Shown: one piece after another, positions 52,624-60,813 of the stretch | Layout: each line of letters opens with the position of its first letter | How positions within the stretch are numbered: the first letter of the stretch is position 1 | Assembly: GCF_000720485.1 (NCBI RefSeq) | Contig: NZ_JOAX01000031.1 | Span: forward strand, 24,214-88,213 | DNA: 64,000 bases | Reading direction: 5' to 3' | Source of the DNA: Streptomyces ochraceiscleroticus | Lineage (GTDB): Bacteria > Actinomycetota > Actinomycetes > Streptomycetales > Streptomycetaceae | Notes under the pieces: model-generated | Told to the model about the DNA's origin: nothing | Database searches by the model: none | The model's input: only the letters and a program-made list of their open reading frames with translations | Program-made: the position numbers and the translations under genes

Positions 52624-53391
52624 TCAGTACGCCGAGTCGACGTTGTCCATGGAGCCGTACTTGTCGGCCGCGTAGTTACAGGCGGCGACGATGTTGGCGA
52701 CCGGGTCGTACAGGTCGTTCGCCGTGCCCTCGACGTGGTACTGGTCGAAGGTCGGCTGGATGACCTGCAGCAGGCCCTTGGACGGAATACCGTTCTGGGC
52801 GTTCACGTCCCAGTTGTTGATCGCCCGCGGGTTACCGCCGGACTCACGGATGACGTTGCGCTTGATGCCCTCGTAGGAGCCGGGAATCCCGTGCTTCTTC
52901 ATGATCGAGAGGGATTCGCGGATCCACCCGTCGAGGTTGTTGGCGTAGGTGACCGGCTGGCGCTCGCTGGACCGGCTCGCGGCCTGCGTCGCCTTGTTCT
53001 TGGCGGCCTCCTTGGCCCGGGCGGCCGCGTCGGCGGCGGCCTTGGCCTTGGCCTGGGCGGCGGCCTTGGCGTCGCCCTCGGCCTGCTTCTTCGCGGCGAA
53101 GGCGGAGGCGCTGGCCTGCTCGGCGGCGCGGGTGCTGTTCTGGGTCAGCTCGGCGTTCTGGGCCTCGGCGGCGGCGTTGTCGACCAGGCTGTACGCGGAG
53201 GAGTCGTCGACCACGTGGTAGGCGACGGGCTTCACGTTCTGCGCCGTCGCGGCGTGGGTCGGCTCGGCGTTGGCCGAACCCGGGACGATGGCGAAGACCA
53301 CGGCGGCGGCACCGCCCGCGGCCACGGCAGCGGCGGAGAGCTTGTGATTCCGGTTCAGGCGGCTGTAGCCAGGAATGGCGTGCAGGGGCAT
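52624..53391 (-). CDS. secreted lytic transglycosylase (SLT domain)
   Basis: A 255-residue secreted protein. The signal peptide runs to about residue 45 (HKLSAAAVAAGGAAAVVFAIVPGSANA). A long Ala/Lys/Glu coiled-coil-like region follows at about 75-155 (AEGDAKAAAQAKAKAAADAAARAKEAAKNKA). The C-terminal SLT domain has the catalytic Glu in NVIRESGGNPRAINNWD and QNGIPSKGLLQVIQPTFDQYH. It cleaves the glycan strand of peptidoglycan. Start ATG 53391 with AAGAGG upstream. The unusually long (about 600 bases), structured upstream region suggests RNA-level control, as for other Streptomyces wall hydrolases. Confidence 0.9.
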   Translation of the reverse strand: MPLHAIPGYSRLNRNHKLSAAAVAAGGAAAVVFAIVPGSANAEPTHAATAQNVKPVAYHVVDDSSAYSLVDNAAAEAQNAELTQNSTRAAEQASASAFAAKKQAEGDAKAAAQAKAKAAADAAARAKEAAKNKATQAASRSSERQPVTYANNLDGWIRESLSIMKKHGIPGSYEGIKRNVIRESGGNPRAINNWDVNAQNGIPSKGLLQVIQPTFDQYHVEGTANDLYDPVANIVAACNYAADKYGSMDNVDSAY

Positions 53392-53551
53392 GCGGAAAGA
53401 ACCTCTTCCAATGGGGGACGTCGCGTGGGCCGGATTGGCGCGAGAACGCCGAGATCCTTTTCCACGGCGCCGGGCGACGTCAGCCATTGTTAGCGGTCGA
53501 AATTTGACCAGGCAATCATGTGACGTACGAAGCTGGATAGTGGAACCCGGG

Positions 53552-53593
53552 GCCACCGAATTGCGTCCGAAAGGACTCAGTCCAAGGGGTGGC
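53552..53593 (-). promoter_or_regulatory. structured element upstream of the transglycosylase gene
   Basis: On the minus strand GCCACC...GGTGGC closes a 42-base element containing the hairpin GTCC-TTTC-GGAC. A second dyad, GGTCAAATTTCGACC, lies between it and the gene. Several other short hairpins occur between 53.4 and 53.7 kb. It may belong to a riboswitch-type leader (c-di-AMP ydaO-type leaders precede some Streptomyces wall hydrolases), but I could not line up the ydaO core. Confidence 0.3.
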
Positions 53594-54022
53594 TCGGATC
53601 AACTCCTGCGGCTGCCCGCATTCACAGGCCACTAACCCCGGTCGTAAGTGATGTACGCCCTATGTGCGGGCTCACATGTTTAGGGGTGCTGCCTGCCGTT
53701 ATGTCATTGACTCGGCACGGAAAGTGAGCGCCGGAAGTGCGTGCGCGGGGGCGTGGTTCCAGGCCGGCGGGCCGCGAAAGACCGCCTTTCCCTGCCCCCT
53801 ATATATAGAGGGCAGAAAGTCCCCGCTCCAAAGTGGGCCGATGGTCCCGGGTGCCGGGAGCGGAAAGGCCCGCCCCGGGCCGTGCCCGCCGCCCGCCCGC
53901 GCCGTATCCGCCGCCCGCCCGGACCGTGCCGCCGCCCGGCCTTGCGCCCTACGCCCCCGGACGTAGCCGGCGCCCCGCCGGAGGCGGATACGCGCCGTGC
54001 GGGCCGCCGGTACGGTGAGTGC

Positions 54023-55204
54023 ATGACCAAGGGACCAGGGGCGGAGCGGGGAGCCGGGCTCTCCGCGGTGAGCGGCGCCATCCTCGCCATGAGCCGCCAC
54101 CTGGAGGTACGCGACGTGCTCAAGACGATCGTCGCGTCCGCCCGCGAGCTGCTGGACGCGGAGTACGCCGCGCTCGGCGTGCCGGACGATCACGGCGGCT
54201 TCGCGCAGTTCGTCGTGGACGGGGTGAGCGAGGAGCAGTGGAAGGCCATCGGCCCGCTGCCCCGCCAGCACGGCATCCTCGCCGCGATGCTCCGGGAGGC
54301 CACCCCGCAGCGCCTCGGCGACGTCCGCCGGGACCCCCGCTTCGAGGGCTGGCCCAGCGCCCACCCCGATATGTCCGACTTCCTGGGCATGCCGGTCGCC
54401 GACGGCGACGAGATCCTCGGTGCGCTCTTCCTCGCCAATAAACGGCGCTGTGCGGAGGGAGGCCCCCCGAGCCCGGAGCCGGCCGGCGGCTGCGGCTTCA
54501 CCGAGGAGGACGAGGCGCTGCTCGGCATGCTCGCCCAGCACGCCGCCATCGCCCTGACCAACGCCCGGCTGTACGAGCGCAGCCGCGAGCTGACCATCGC
54601 GGGGGAGCGCGCCCGGCTGGCGCACGAGCTGCACGACGCGGTCTCCCAGAAGCTCTTCTCGCTGCGGCTGACCGCGCAGGCCGCCACCGCGCTGGTCGAC
54701 CGCGACCCGGCCCGCGCCAAGGGCGAGCTTCAGCAGGTCACGCGGCTCGCCGCTGAGGCCGCCGACGAGCTGCGGGCCGCCGTCGTGGAGCTGCGCCCCG
54801 CCGCCCTGGACGAGGACGGCCTGATAGCCACGCTGCGTACCCAGATCCAGGTGCTCGACCGCGCGCACAGCGCCAAGGTCACCTTCGCCGCCCACGGGCT
54901 GCGGGCGCTGCCCGCCTCCCAGGAGGAGGCGGTGCTCCGGGTCGCGCAGGAAGCCCTGCACAACGCGCTGCGCCACGCCGACGCGCAGCGTGTCGACGTC
55001 ACTCTCGTGCGTCACGGGCAGGGCGCGGTGCTCCGGATCGCCGACGACGGCCGCGGCTTCGACCCGAGCGCTGTCCGCCGGGCCGGGCGCCACCTCGGCC
55101 TGGTGTCGATGCGGGACCGGGCGAGCGGTGTCGGCGGCATGCTCACGGTGGAATCGGCGCCCGGCAAGGGCACCGCTGTCGAGATGGAGGTCCCCGGTGG
55201 CTGA
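54023..55204 (+). CDS. GAF-domain sensor histidine kinase
   Basis: A 393-residue cytoplasmic kinase. A GAF domain at about 15-185 (HLEVRDVLKTIVASARELLDAEYAALGV to FTEEDEALLGMLAQHAAIALTNARLYERS). The HisKA_3 helix has the phospho-acceptor in RLAHELHDAVSQKLFSLRL (His near 203), and the C-terminal HATPase has ALHNALRHADAQ and IADDGRGFDP. No membrane helix, so it senses an internal ligand or redox state. The stop overlaps the start of the response regulator gene. The upstream 53.7-54.0 kb region holds a run of TATATATAG at about 53801 that is unusual for this genome. Confidence 0.92.
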   Translation: MTKGPGAERGAGLSAVSGAILAMSRHLEVRDVLKTIVASARELLDAEYAALGVPDDHGGFAQFVVDGVSEEQWKAIGPLPRQHGILAAMLREATPQRLGDVRRDPRFEGWPSAHPDMSDFLGMPVADGDEILGALFLANKRRCAEGGPPSPEPAGGCGFTEEDEALLGMLAQHAAIALTNARLYERSRELTIAGERARLAHELHDAVSQKLFSLRLTAQAATALVDRDPARAKGELQQVTRLAAEAADELRAAVVELRPAALDEDGLIATLRTQIQVLDRAHSAKVTFAAHGLRALPASQEEAVLRVAQEALHNALRHADAQRVDVTLVRHGQGAVLRIADDGRGFDPSAVRRAGRHLGLVSMRDRASGVGGMLTVESAPGKGTAVEMEVPGG

Positions 55205-55862
55205 CGGAGGCAGGGGCCCGCTCGGCGGCCCCATCAAGGTGCTGCTGGTCGACGACCACCAGGTCGTACGGCGCGGGCTGCGCACGTTCCTGGAGGTACA
55301 GGACGACATCGAGGTCGTGGGGGAGGCCGCCGACGGTGAGGAGGGCGTCGCCGCGGCGGAGCGTCTGCGCCCCGACGTCGTGCTGATGGACATCAAGATG
55401 CCCGGTATGGACGGCGTCGAGGCGCTGCGGCTGCTGCGGGAGCAGCAGAGCCCCGCCCGGGTGCTGATCGTGACGAGCTTCACCGAGCAGCGGACCGTCA
55501 TCCCGGCGCTGCGCGCGGGCGCCGCGGGCTATGTCTACAAGGACATCGACCCCGACGCGCTGGCCGGCGCCATCCGGTCCGTGCACGCCGGGCACGTCCT
55601 GCTCCAGCCCGAGGTGGCCGACGCGCTGCTCAGCCAGGAGGACACGGGCGGCGGCCAGGGCCGCGGCGGTTCCCTCACCGACCGGGAGCGCGAGGTGCTG
55701 GCCCTGATAGCGGACGGCCGCTCCAACCGCGAGATCGCCCGCGCCCTGGTCCTCTCCGAGAAAACGGTCAAGACCCACGTCTCGAACATCCTCATGAAAC
55801 TGGACCTCTCAGACCGCACCCAGGCAGCCTTGTGGGCGGTACGCCACGGAGTGGGCGCGTAA
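55197..55862 (+). CDS. NarL/LuxR-type response regulator
   Basis: A 221-residue regulator. The receiver domain KVLLVDDHQVVRRGLRTFLE has acidic pocket residues D19/D20, phospho-acceptor D65 (VVLMDIKMPG), Thr in VTSFTEQ and Lys in YKDIDPDAL. A LuxR-type HTH lies at about 155-215 (LTDREREVLALIADGRSNREIARALVLSEKTVKTHVSNILMKLDL). GTG start at 55197, overlapping the kinase stop by 8 bases, so it is the cognate pair. An interspersed repeat begins directly after its stop. Confidence 0.94.
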   Translation: MADGGRGPLGGPIKVLLVDDHQVVRRGLRTFLEVQDDIEVVGEAADGEEGVAAAERLRPDVVLMDIKMPGMDGVEALRLLREQQSPARVLIVTSFTEQRTVIPALRAGAAGYVYKDIDPDALAGAIRSVHAGHVLLQPEVADALLSQEDTGGGQGRGGSLTDREREVLALIADGRSNREIARALVLSEKTVKTHVSNILMKLDLSDRTQAALWAVRHGVGA

Positions 55863-55869
55863 GCGCCCA

Positions 55870-55998
55870 CCAGGGGCGCGGGGAACTGCGCGAGCAACCA
55901 CAACGGTGGCGCGCTCGGCCGCATGCCCGCAGGGCCCGTGGCGGCCCCCGTCAGGGGCGCGGGGAACTGCGCGCCCGGCCACGACGGTGGCGCGCCGG
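55870..55998 (+). repeat. interspersed intergenic repeat, copies 2 and 3 in tandem
   Basis: AGGGGCGCGGGGAACTGCGC starts at about 55873 and again at about 55962, each followed by CC-AC-ACGGTGGCGCGC-like sequence. The same core follows the exonuclease gene at 24.5 kb, in the same direction relative to the upstream gene. Small hairpins (GCGCCC...GGGCGC) occur at the front, so it may end transcription. The rest of 55863-56048 is made of this repeat and its decayed flanks; no gene. Confidence 0.65.
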
Positions 55999-56048
55999 GG
56001 GTACTCGCCGGGCCCCCGTGGCGCGGCCCCCGTCGGAGAATCGGCCCC

Positions 56049-56852
56049 CTACGGGGCCTTCCGCTCCCGCTCCTCCACAGCCGCGTTGTACGCCGCCACC
56101 TGCGCCCGCCGAGCAGTCCGCTCCACCGGCCGCAACGCGTCCCGCCGCGCCGCGATCTGCGACGAGCTGACGGCCGCACCATGCTCCCGGCCACCCCCGC
56201 CGGGCCCCTCCGCGATGCGGACAAGCGCCCCCACCTTCTGCGCCAGCTCCAGCACCCGCACGGCCCGTGGCGGATACCCCGGCGCCAGCAGCTGCCGCCC
56301 GGCCTCGGCCCGCGCGCGGTACGCCGCCAGCGCCGCGTCGGCGACCGGGCCCGATCCGGCCACATCCAGCTTCGCCAGCAGCTCCGTCGCCTCCCGCAGC
56401 GCCTGCGCCAGCTCCCGCTCCGCCTCGCCGAGCGAGGGCACGTCCGCCGGCGGCGCGTCCCGTACCGCCAGGCAGTGCCATACGACCTCGACGTGCACAT
56501 CGCCCTCGGGCCCGGCCTCGTGCACCTCCGGCACCAGCCCCAGCGCCACCCCGCAGGCGGTGACCGCCTCCTCGGCCTCTATCGCGCGCGCGTTGAACTC
56601 CGGCGGGCCGCTCAGCCCCAGCGGGTGCCCCGGCACCGGCAGCGCCACCCGCAGTCCGGTCGCGCCCAGCGCCCGCAGCCGGCCGAGCGCGAGCGTCAGC
56701 CCCACCGGCCCCGGCTCGCCGGGCAGCCCGGTGACGCGGTGCACCGCGTCACCCTCCGCGATCCGCTCCGCTGCGTCGTCAGGTGGGACAAGCCCGGCCA
56801 AGAGGGCATTTCCCCACGCGGCCAGCCGTCCTGATCGAGGTTCATCGAGCAT
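56049..56852 (-). CDS. uncharacterised 267-residue protein
   Basis: Not recognised as a named family. Globular N-terminal half (RLAAWGNALLAGLVPPDDAAERIAEGDAVHRVTGLPGEPGPVGLTLALGRLRALGATGLRVALPVPGHPLGL). The C-terminal half is helical and Ala/Glu/Arg-rich (ELAQALREATELLAKLDVAG, AYRARAEAGRQLLAPGYPPRAVRVLELAQKVGALVRI). No signal peptide or membrane helix. Conserved-looking and well codon-biased, so a real gene. Divergent from an ABC ATPase gene 105 bases away; shared regulation is possible. Confidence 0.75.
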   Translation of the reverse strand: MLDEPRSGRLAAWGNALLAGLVPPDDAAERIAEGDAVHRVTGLPGEPGPVGLTLALGRLRALGATGLRVALPVPGHPLGLSGPPEFNARAIEAEEAVTACGVALGLVPEVHEAGPEGDVHVEVVWHCLAVRDAPPADVPSLGEAERELAQALREATELLAKLDVAGSGPVADAALAAYRARAEAGRQLLAPGYPPRAVRVLELAQKVGALVRIAEGPGGGGREHGAAVSSSQIAARRDALRPVERTARRAQVAAYNAAVEERERKAP

Positions 56853-56957
56853 GGACCCAGCCTAAGGACAGGCACTGACAATGGGTGGCGTAGGTTTGCA
56901 GAGGGCTGCGCCCACAGGCGCACCGACGACCGAGATGCAATGGGAGACAACGCGCTC

Positions 56958-57749
56958 ATGAGCGATGTTCTGGAGCTGGTGGACGTATCCGTGGTCCGCG
57001 AGGGCCGGGCTCTGGTGGACCAGGTCTCCTGGTCGGTGAAGGAGGGAGAGCGCTGGGTGATCCTGGGCCCGAACGGCGCCGGCAAGACCACCCTCCTCAA
57101 TGTCGCCTCCAGCTATGTCTTCCCGACCACGGGCACCAGCACGATCCTCGGCGAGACCCTCGGCAAGGTCGACGTCTTCGACCTCCGCCCGCGCATCGGC
57201 ATGGCCGGCATCGCGCTCGCGGACAAGCTGCCGCGCCGCCAGACCGTGCTGCAGACCGTGCTCACCGCCGCGTACGGCATGACCGCCACCTGGCAGGAGC
57301 ACTACGACCCCGTCGACGAGCAGCGCGCCCGCGCCTTCCTCGACCGGCTGGGCATGACCAAGTACCTCGACCGGAACTTCGGCACCCTCTCCGAGGGCGA
57401 GCGCAAGCGCACCCTCATCGCCCGCGCGATGATGACCGACCCGGAGCTGCTCCTGCTGGACGAGCCGGCCGCCGGCCTGGACCTCGGCGGCCGCGAGGAC
57501 CTCGTACGCCGCCTCGGCAGACTCGCCCGCGACCCGTTCGCACCGTCGATGGTCATGGTCACCCACCACGTCGAGGAGATCGCGCCCGGCTTCACCCACG
57601 TCCTGATGATCCGTCAGGGCAAGGTGCTCGCCGCCGGCCCCATCGACCTGGAGCTGACCTCCAGCAACCTCTCCCGCTGCTTCGGCCTGCCGCTCATCGT
57701 CGAGCGCAACGGCGACCGCTGGACCGCCCAAGGTCTGCCGCTCACCTGA
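56958..57749 (+). CDS. ABC transporter ATP-binding protein
   Basis: A 263-residue ATPase. Walker A GPNGAGKTTLLN at about 38-49, Walker B LLLLDEPAAGLDLGG, and switch HHVEEIAPGFTHVLMI. The signature reads TLSEGERKRTLIARAMM instead of LSGGQ, a known variant in ModF/PhrA-like and related orphan ATPases. No permease gene next to it. The membrane proteins that follow (NfeD, SPFH) are separate units. ATG at 56958 is used; an in-frame ATG at 56940 adds six residues. Confidence 0.87.
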   Translation: MSDVLELVDVSVVREGRALVDQVSWSVKEGERWVILGPNGAGKTTLLNVASSYVFPTTGTSTILGETLGKVDVFDLRPRIGMAGIALADKLPRRQTVLQTVLTAAYGMTATWQEHYDPVDEQRARAFLDRLGMTKYLDRNFGTLSEGERKRTLIARAMMTDPELLLLDEPAAGLDLGGREDLVRRLGRLARDPFAPSMVMVTHHVEEIAPGFTHVLMIRQGKVLAAGPIDLELTSSNLSRCFGLPLIVERNGDRWTAQGLPLT

Positions 57750-57776
57750 CAGTTGGCGCGGAACGATCGCTGACCG

Positions 57777-57802
57777 GGGCCGGGGCCGAAAAGCCCCGGC
57801 CC
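57777..57802 (+). terminator. terminator after the ABC ATPase gene
   Basis: GGGCCGGGGC and GCCCCGGCCC (10-bp perfect stem) with loop CGAAAA, 27 bases after the stop. Confidence 0.75.
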
Positions 57803-57863
57803 GATCCGGTCGCGATCGATCGCACCCTGTCCGCGACGCCGCTCGCCGATCTACCATGAGCCC

Positions 57864-58289
57864 GTGGATGCATGGGTGTGGTGGCTCATCGCTGCCGTAG
57901 GGCTGGGAATTCCTCTCGTCGTCACCGCGATGCCCGAGTTCGGGATGTTCGCGGTCGGCGCTGTCGCGGGTGCCGTGGTGGCCGCGCTGGGCGGTGGCAT
58001 CGTCGCGCAGGTCATCGTCTTCGCCGCCGTCTCGATCGCGCTCGTCGCCGTCGTGCGTCCGATCGCCAAGCGCGCCCGCTCCGGAAGGCCGGGCATGGCC
58101 TCGGGCATTGACGCCCTGAAGGGCAGGCAGGCCACGGTGCTCGAACGGGTCGACAGCTCCGGCGGCGGCCGCATCAAGCTCAACGGTGAGGTCTGGTCCG
58201 CCCGCGCGCTGGACGAGGGTCAGGTCTACGAGCCAGGGCAGAAAGTGGACGTCGTGGACATCGAGGGAGCAACCGCCGTCGTCATGTGA
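57864..58289 (+). CDS. NfeD-like membrane protein
   Basis: A 141-residue protein with three hydrophobic helices (WVWWLIAAVGLGIPLVVTAM; MFAVGAVAGAVVAALGGGI; AQVIVFAAVSIALVAVVRPI). A C-terminal OB-fold-like domain follows (ASGIDALKGRQATVLERVDSSGGGRIKLNGEVWSARAL to VVDIEGATAVV), typical of NfeD short forms. NfeD proteins pair with SPFH/stomatin proteins; here the SPFH gene follows 130 bases on. GTG start at 57864. TACCAT six bases before it suggests a leaderless message. Confidence 0.88.
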   Translation: MDAWVWWLIAAVGLGIPLVVTAMPEFGMFAVGAVAGAVVAALGGGIVAQVIVFAAVSIALVAVVRPIAKRARSGRPGMASGIDALKGRQATVLERVDSSGGGRIKLNGEVWSARALDEGQVYEPGQKVDVVDIEGATAVVM

Positions 58290-58419
58290 CGGCCTTGATC
58301 AACTGCCCCTCGCAGGACCGGAGAACGGCCTGCACAAGAGGGTGAGTCTCTGAAAGACTCGATCACCTACTCGCCGGGCGGGACCGGCCGACAGCTATGG
58401 AAGGACACGAGGAGCCACT

Positions 58420-59349
58420 GTGGAACCGATCATCATCGTCCTGATCATCCTGGTGGTGCTGGTGTTCATCGCACTCATCAAGACGATCCAGGTCATTCCG
58501 CAGGCCAGCGCCGCCATCGTCGAGCGCTTCGGCCGCTACACCCGCACGCTGAACGCGGGCCTGAACATCGTCGTGCCGTTCATCGACTCCATCCGCAACC
58601 GCATCGACCTGCGCGAACAGGTCGTGCCCTTCCCGCCCCAGCCGGTCATCACGCAGGACAACCTCGTCGTCAACATCGACACCGTCATCTATTACCAGGT
58701 GACGGACGCCCGCGCCGCGACGTACGAGGTCGCCAGCTACATCCAGGCGATCGAGCAGCTCACCGTCACCACGCTCCGGAACATCATCGGCGGCATGGAC
58801 CTGGAGCGCACCCTCACCTCCCGCGAGGAGATCAACGCGGCGCTGCGCGGCGTCCTGGACGAGGCCACGGGCAAGTGGGGCATCCGCGTCAACCGCGTCG
58901 AGCTCAAGGCCATCGAGCCGCCGACCTCCATCCAGGACTCGATGGAGAAGCAGATGCGCGCCGACCGTGACAAGCGCGCCGCGATCCTCCAGGCCGAAGG
59001 TGTCCGGCAGTCCGAGATCCTGCGCGCCGAGGGCGAGAAGCAGTCCGCGATCCTCCGCGCCGAAGGTGAGGCCAAGGCCGCGGCCCTGCGCGCCGAGGGT
59101 GAGGCCCAGGCGATCCGCACGGTCTTCGAGTCCATCCACGCCGGCGACGCTGACCAGAAGCTGCTCTCCTACCAGTACCTCCAGATGCTCCCGAAGATCG
59201 CCGAGGGCGACGCCAACAAGCTCTGGATCGTGCCCAGCGAGATCGGCGACGCGCTCAAGGGCCTCGGCGGCGCGCTCGGCAACTTCACGCCCGGCGGCGG
59301 CACCCCGTCCGCCCCCACCACCCCCCTCGAGAAGCCGTCCATCGACTGA
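58420..59349 (+). CDS. SPFH/band 7 (stomatin-like, QmcA-type) protein
   Basis: A 309-residue membrane scaffold protein. The N-terminal helix (IIIVLIILVVLVFIALIKTI) anchors it; the band 7 domain covers about 25-190 (IPQASAAIVERFGRYTRTLNAG, RIDLREQVVPFPPQPVITQDN). A coiled coil follows, with tandem 11-residue repeats: ILQAEGVRQSE, ILRAEGEKQSA, ILRAEGEAKAA, ALRAEGEAQAI. The tail is Gly/Pro-rich. With NfeD it forms membrane microdomain-type assemblies in other bacteria. The 130 bases before it show nothing special. Confidence 0.92.
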   Translation: MEPIIIVLIILVVLVFIALIKTIQVIPQASAAIVERFGRYTRTLNAGLNIVVPFIDSIRNRIDLREQVVPFPPQPVITQDNLVVNIDTVIYYQVTDARAATYEVASYIQAIEQLTVTTLRNIIGGMDLERTLTSREEINAALRGVLDEATGKWGIRVNRVELKAIEPPTSIQDSMEKQMRADRDKRAAILQAEGVRQSEILRAEGEKQSAILRAEGEAKAAALRAEGEAQAIRTVFESIHAGDADQKLLSYQYLQMLPKIAEGDANKLWIVPSEIGDALKGLGGALGNFTPGGGTPSAPTTPLEKPSID

Positions 59350-59442
59350 CGGCGCGCCACGGCCGTCTCGGACCGTGGCCCCGCGGCGCACCCACCGGAC
59401 CCCTGGTGCATGATCGGTTCATGACGCACCGATCACGCGCCG

Positions 59443-59478
59443 GGGGTTCCGTATGACCGCCAGGGGTTCCGTATGACC
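59443..59478 (+). repeat. duplicated Shine-Dalgarno/start module
   Basis: GGGGTTCCGTATGACC occurs at 59443-59458 and 59463-59478 (period 20). Each copy carries a G-rich site and an ATG. The first ATG (59453) opens an eight-codon ORF (MTARGSV, stop 59474-59476) whose stop overlaps the second ATG, which starts the TauE gene. A recent 20-bp duplication most likely made it. Confidence 0.7.
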
Positions 59479-60240
59479 TTCTGGGAAGCGTTCGCCGTCT
59501 TCGCCGCAGGTCTGGGCGCGGGCGCCATCAACGTCGTCGTCGGCTCCGGGACGCTCATCACCTTCCCGGTCCTGCTCGGCATCGGCCTGCCGCCCGTCAC
59601 CGCCAACGTCTCCAACAACCTCGGCCTCGTACCGGGCGCCATCAGCGGTGCCATCGGCTACCGCCGCGAACTGCGCGGCCAGCGCCGCCGGATCATCCGC
59701 TTCGGCGCCACCGCCCTCGTCGGCGGCCTGGCGGGCGCCGTCCTGCTGCTCGCCCTGCCCTCCGACGCCTTTACCGCGATCGTCCCCGTCCTCGTCGCCA
59801 TCGCTCTCGTCCTCGTCGTCCTGCAGCCCCGGCTGTCCGCCGCCGTGAAGGCCCGCGGCGCCCGCAACGGCACCGTCCCGCACCGCGACGGCGGCATCGC
59901 GCTCCTGACCGGCCTGCTGCTCTCCAGCGTGTACGGCGGCTACTTCGGCGCCGCCCAGGGCGTCCTGTACATCTCCCTGATGGGCCTGCTGCTCGACGAG
60001 AACCTGCAGCGCCTCAACGCCCTCAAGAACGTGCTCGCGCTGGTCGTCAACGCCATCGCCGCGGTCTTCTTCCTCTTCGTCGCCGACTTCGACTGGACGG
60101 CGGTGCTGCTGATCGCCGTCGGCTCCGCGCTCGGCGGCCAGCTCGGCGCGAAGATCGGCCGCCGGCTGCCGCCCGCCGTCCTGCGCGGCGTCATCGTCGC
60201 GGTCGGCGTCGTCGCCATCGCTCAGCTCCTGCTGCGCTGA
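59473..60240 (+). CDS. TauE/SafE family sulfite/anion exporter
   Basis: A 255-residue membrane protein with about eight helices and two inverted halves: AGLGAGAINVVVGSGTLITFPVLLGIGLPPVTANVSNNLGLVPGAISGAIGYRREL in the first, and GGYFGAAQGVLYISLMGLLLDENLQRLNALKNVLALVVN in the second. The family exports sulfite, sulfoacetate or related anions. Translation starts at 59473 through an ATGA overlap with a tiny duplicated upstream ORF. A terminator follows. Confidence 0.9.
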   Translation: MTFWEAFAVFAAGLGAGAINVVVGSGTLITFPVLLGIGLPPVTANVSNNLGLVPGAISGAIGYRRELRGQRRRIIRFGATALVGGLAGAVLLLALPSDAFTAIVPVLVAIALVLVVLQPRLSAAVKARGARNGTVPHRDGGIALLTGLLLSSVYGGYFGAAQGVLYISLMGLLLDENLQRLNALKNVLALVVNAIAAVFFLFVADFDWTAVLLIAVGSALGGQLGAKIGRRLPPAVLRGVIVAVGVVAIAQLLLR

Positions 60241-60257
60241 GAGGCACACCTACGACA

Positions 60258-60287
60258 AAGGGGCGCGGGTGTCTCCCCGCGCCCCTT
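60258..60287. terminator. bidirectional terminator between tauE-like and HNH genes
   Basis: AAGGGGCGCGGG and CCCGCGCCCCTT (12 bp) around a 6-base loop, with AA before and TT after. Confidence 0.85.
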
Positions 60288-60309
60288 CACGTACACCCGT
60301 GCGCTGGCC

Positions 60310-60813
60310 CTACGCCGACTGCACCAGCCAGTCCGGCAGCTCCTCCCGTACCGACACCCCCAGCGCCGCCAGCATCGTGTCGGCGGGCGTCGGCACGAAC
60401 GGCCGCCGCAGCAGCTCCATCCCCGCCTGCTCCGGCGTCCGGTCCGCCTTGCGGTGATTGTCCTCGGCACACGAGGCGACCGTATTCAGCCATGTGTCAC
60501 CGCCCCCGTGCGCCCGCGGCACCACGTGGTCCACGGTCGTCGCCCGCCGCCCGCAGTACGCGCACCGGTGCTGATCCCGCACCAGTACGCCCCGCCGCGA
60601 CCACGGCGCCTGTCTTCGGAACGGCACCCGTACGTATCTGCTCAGCCTGATCACCAGCGGTACCGGGAGATCCAGCGCGGCGGCACGGATGCGCAGTCCG
60701 GGGTGCGCCTGCTCGACCACGGCCTTGTCCTGCATGACCAGCACGATCGCCCGCCGCAGCGACACCGTCGACAGCGGCTCGAAGCTCGCGTTGAGTACCA
60801 GCGTCTCGCGCAT
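60310..60813 (-). CDS. HNH endonuclease family protein
   Basis: A 167-residue protein. The N-terminus MRETLVLNASFEPLSTVSLRRAIVLVM is typical of a common actinobacterial HNH family. The nuclease motif is CAYCGRRATTVDHVVPRAHGGGDTWLNTVASCAEDNHRKADRTPEQAG, with zinc-binding CxxC, the DH pair and the final His/Asn. The target is unknown; such proteins are widespread and not part of a clear restriction system. The ATG at 60813 is preceded by GGGAGGTGGTCGGG; ATG at 60831 adds six residues. Confidence 0.9.
   Translation of the reverse strand: MRETLVLNASFEPLSTVSLRRAIVLVMQDKAVVEQAHPGLRIRAAALDLPVPLVIRLSRYVRVPFRRQAPWSRRGVLVRDQHRCAYCGRRATTVDHVVPRAHGGGDTWLNTVASCAEDNHRKADRTPEQAGMELLRRPFVPTPADTMLAALGVSVREELPDWLVQSA

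Noticed and set aside
53801..53812. TATATATAG run before the kinase gene as a promoter
   Set aside because: AT-rich and eye-catching, but no matching -35 and over 200 bases from the start; not supported as a promoter.
60310..60813. HNH gene as part of a restriction or defence system
   Set aside because: No methyltransferase or specificity gene beside it; the family is common core in actinobacteria.
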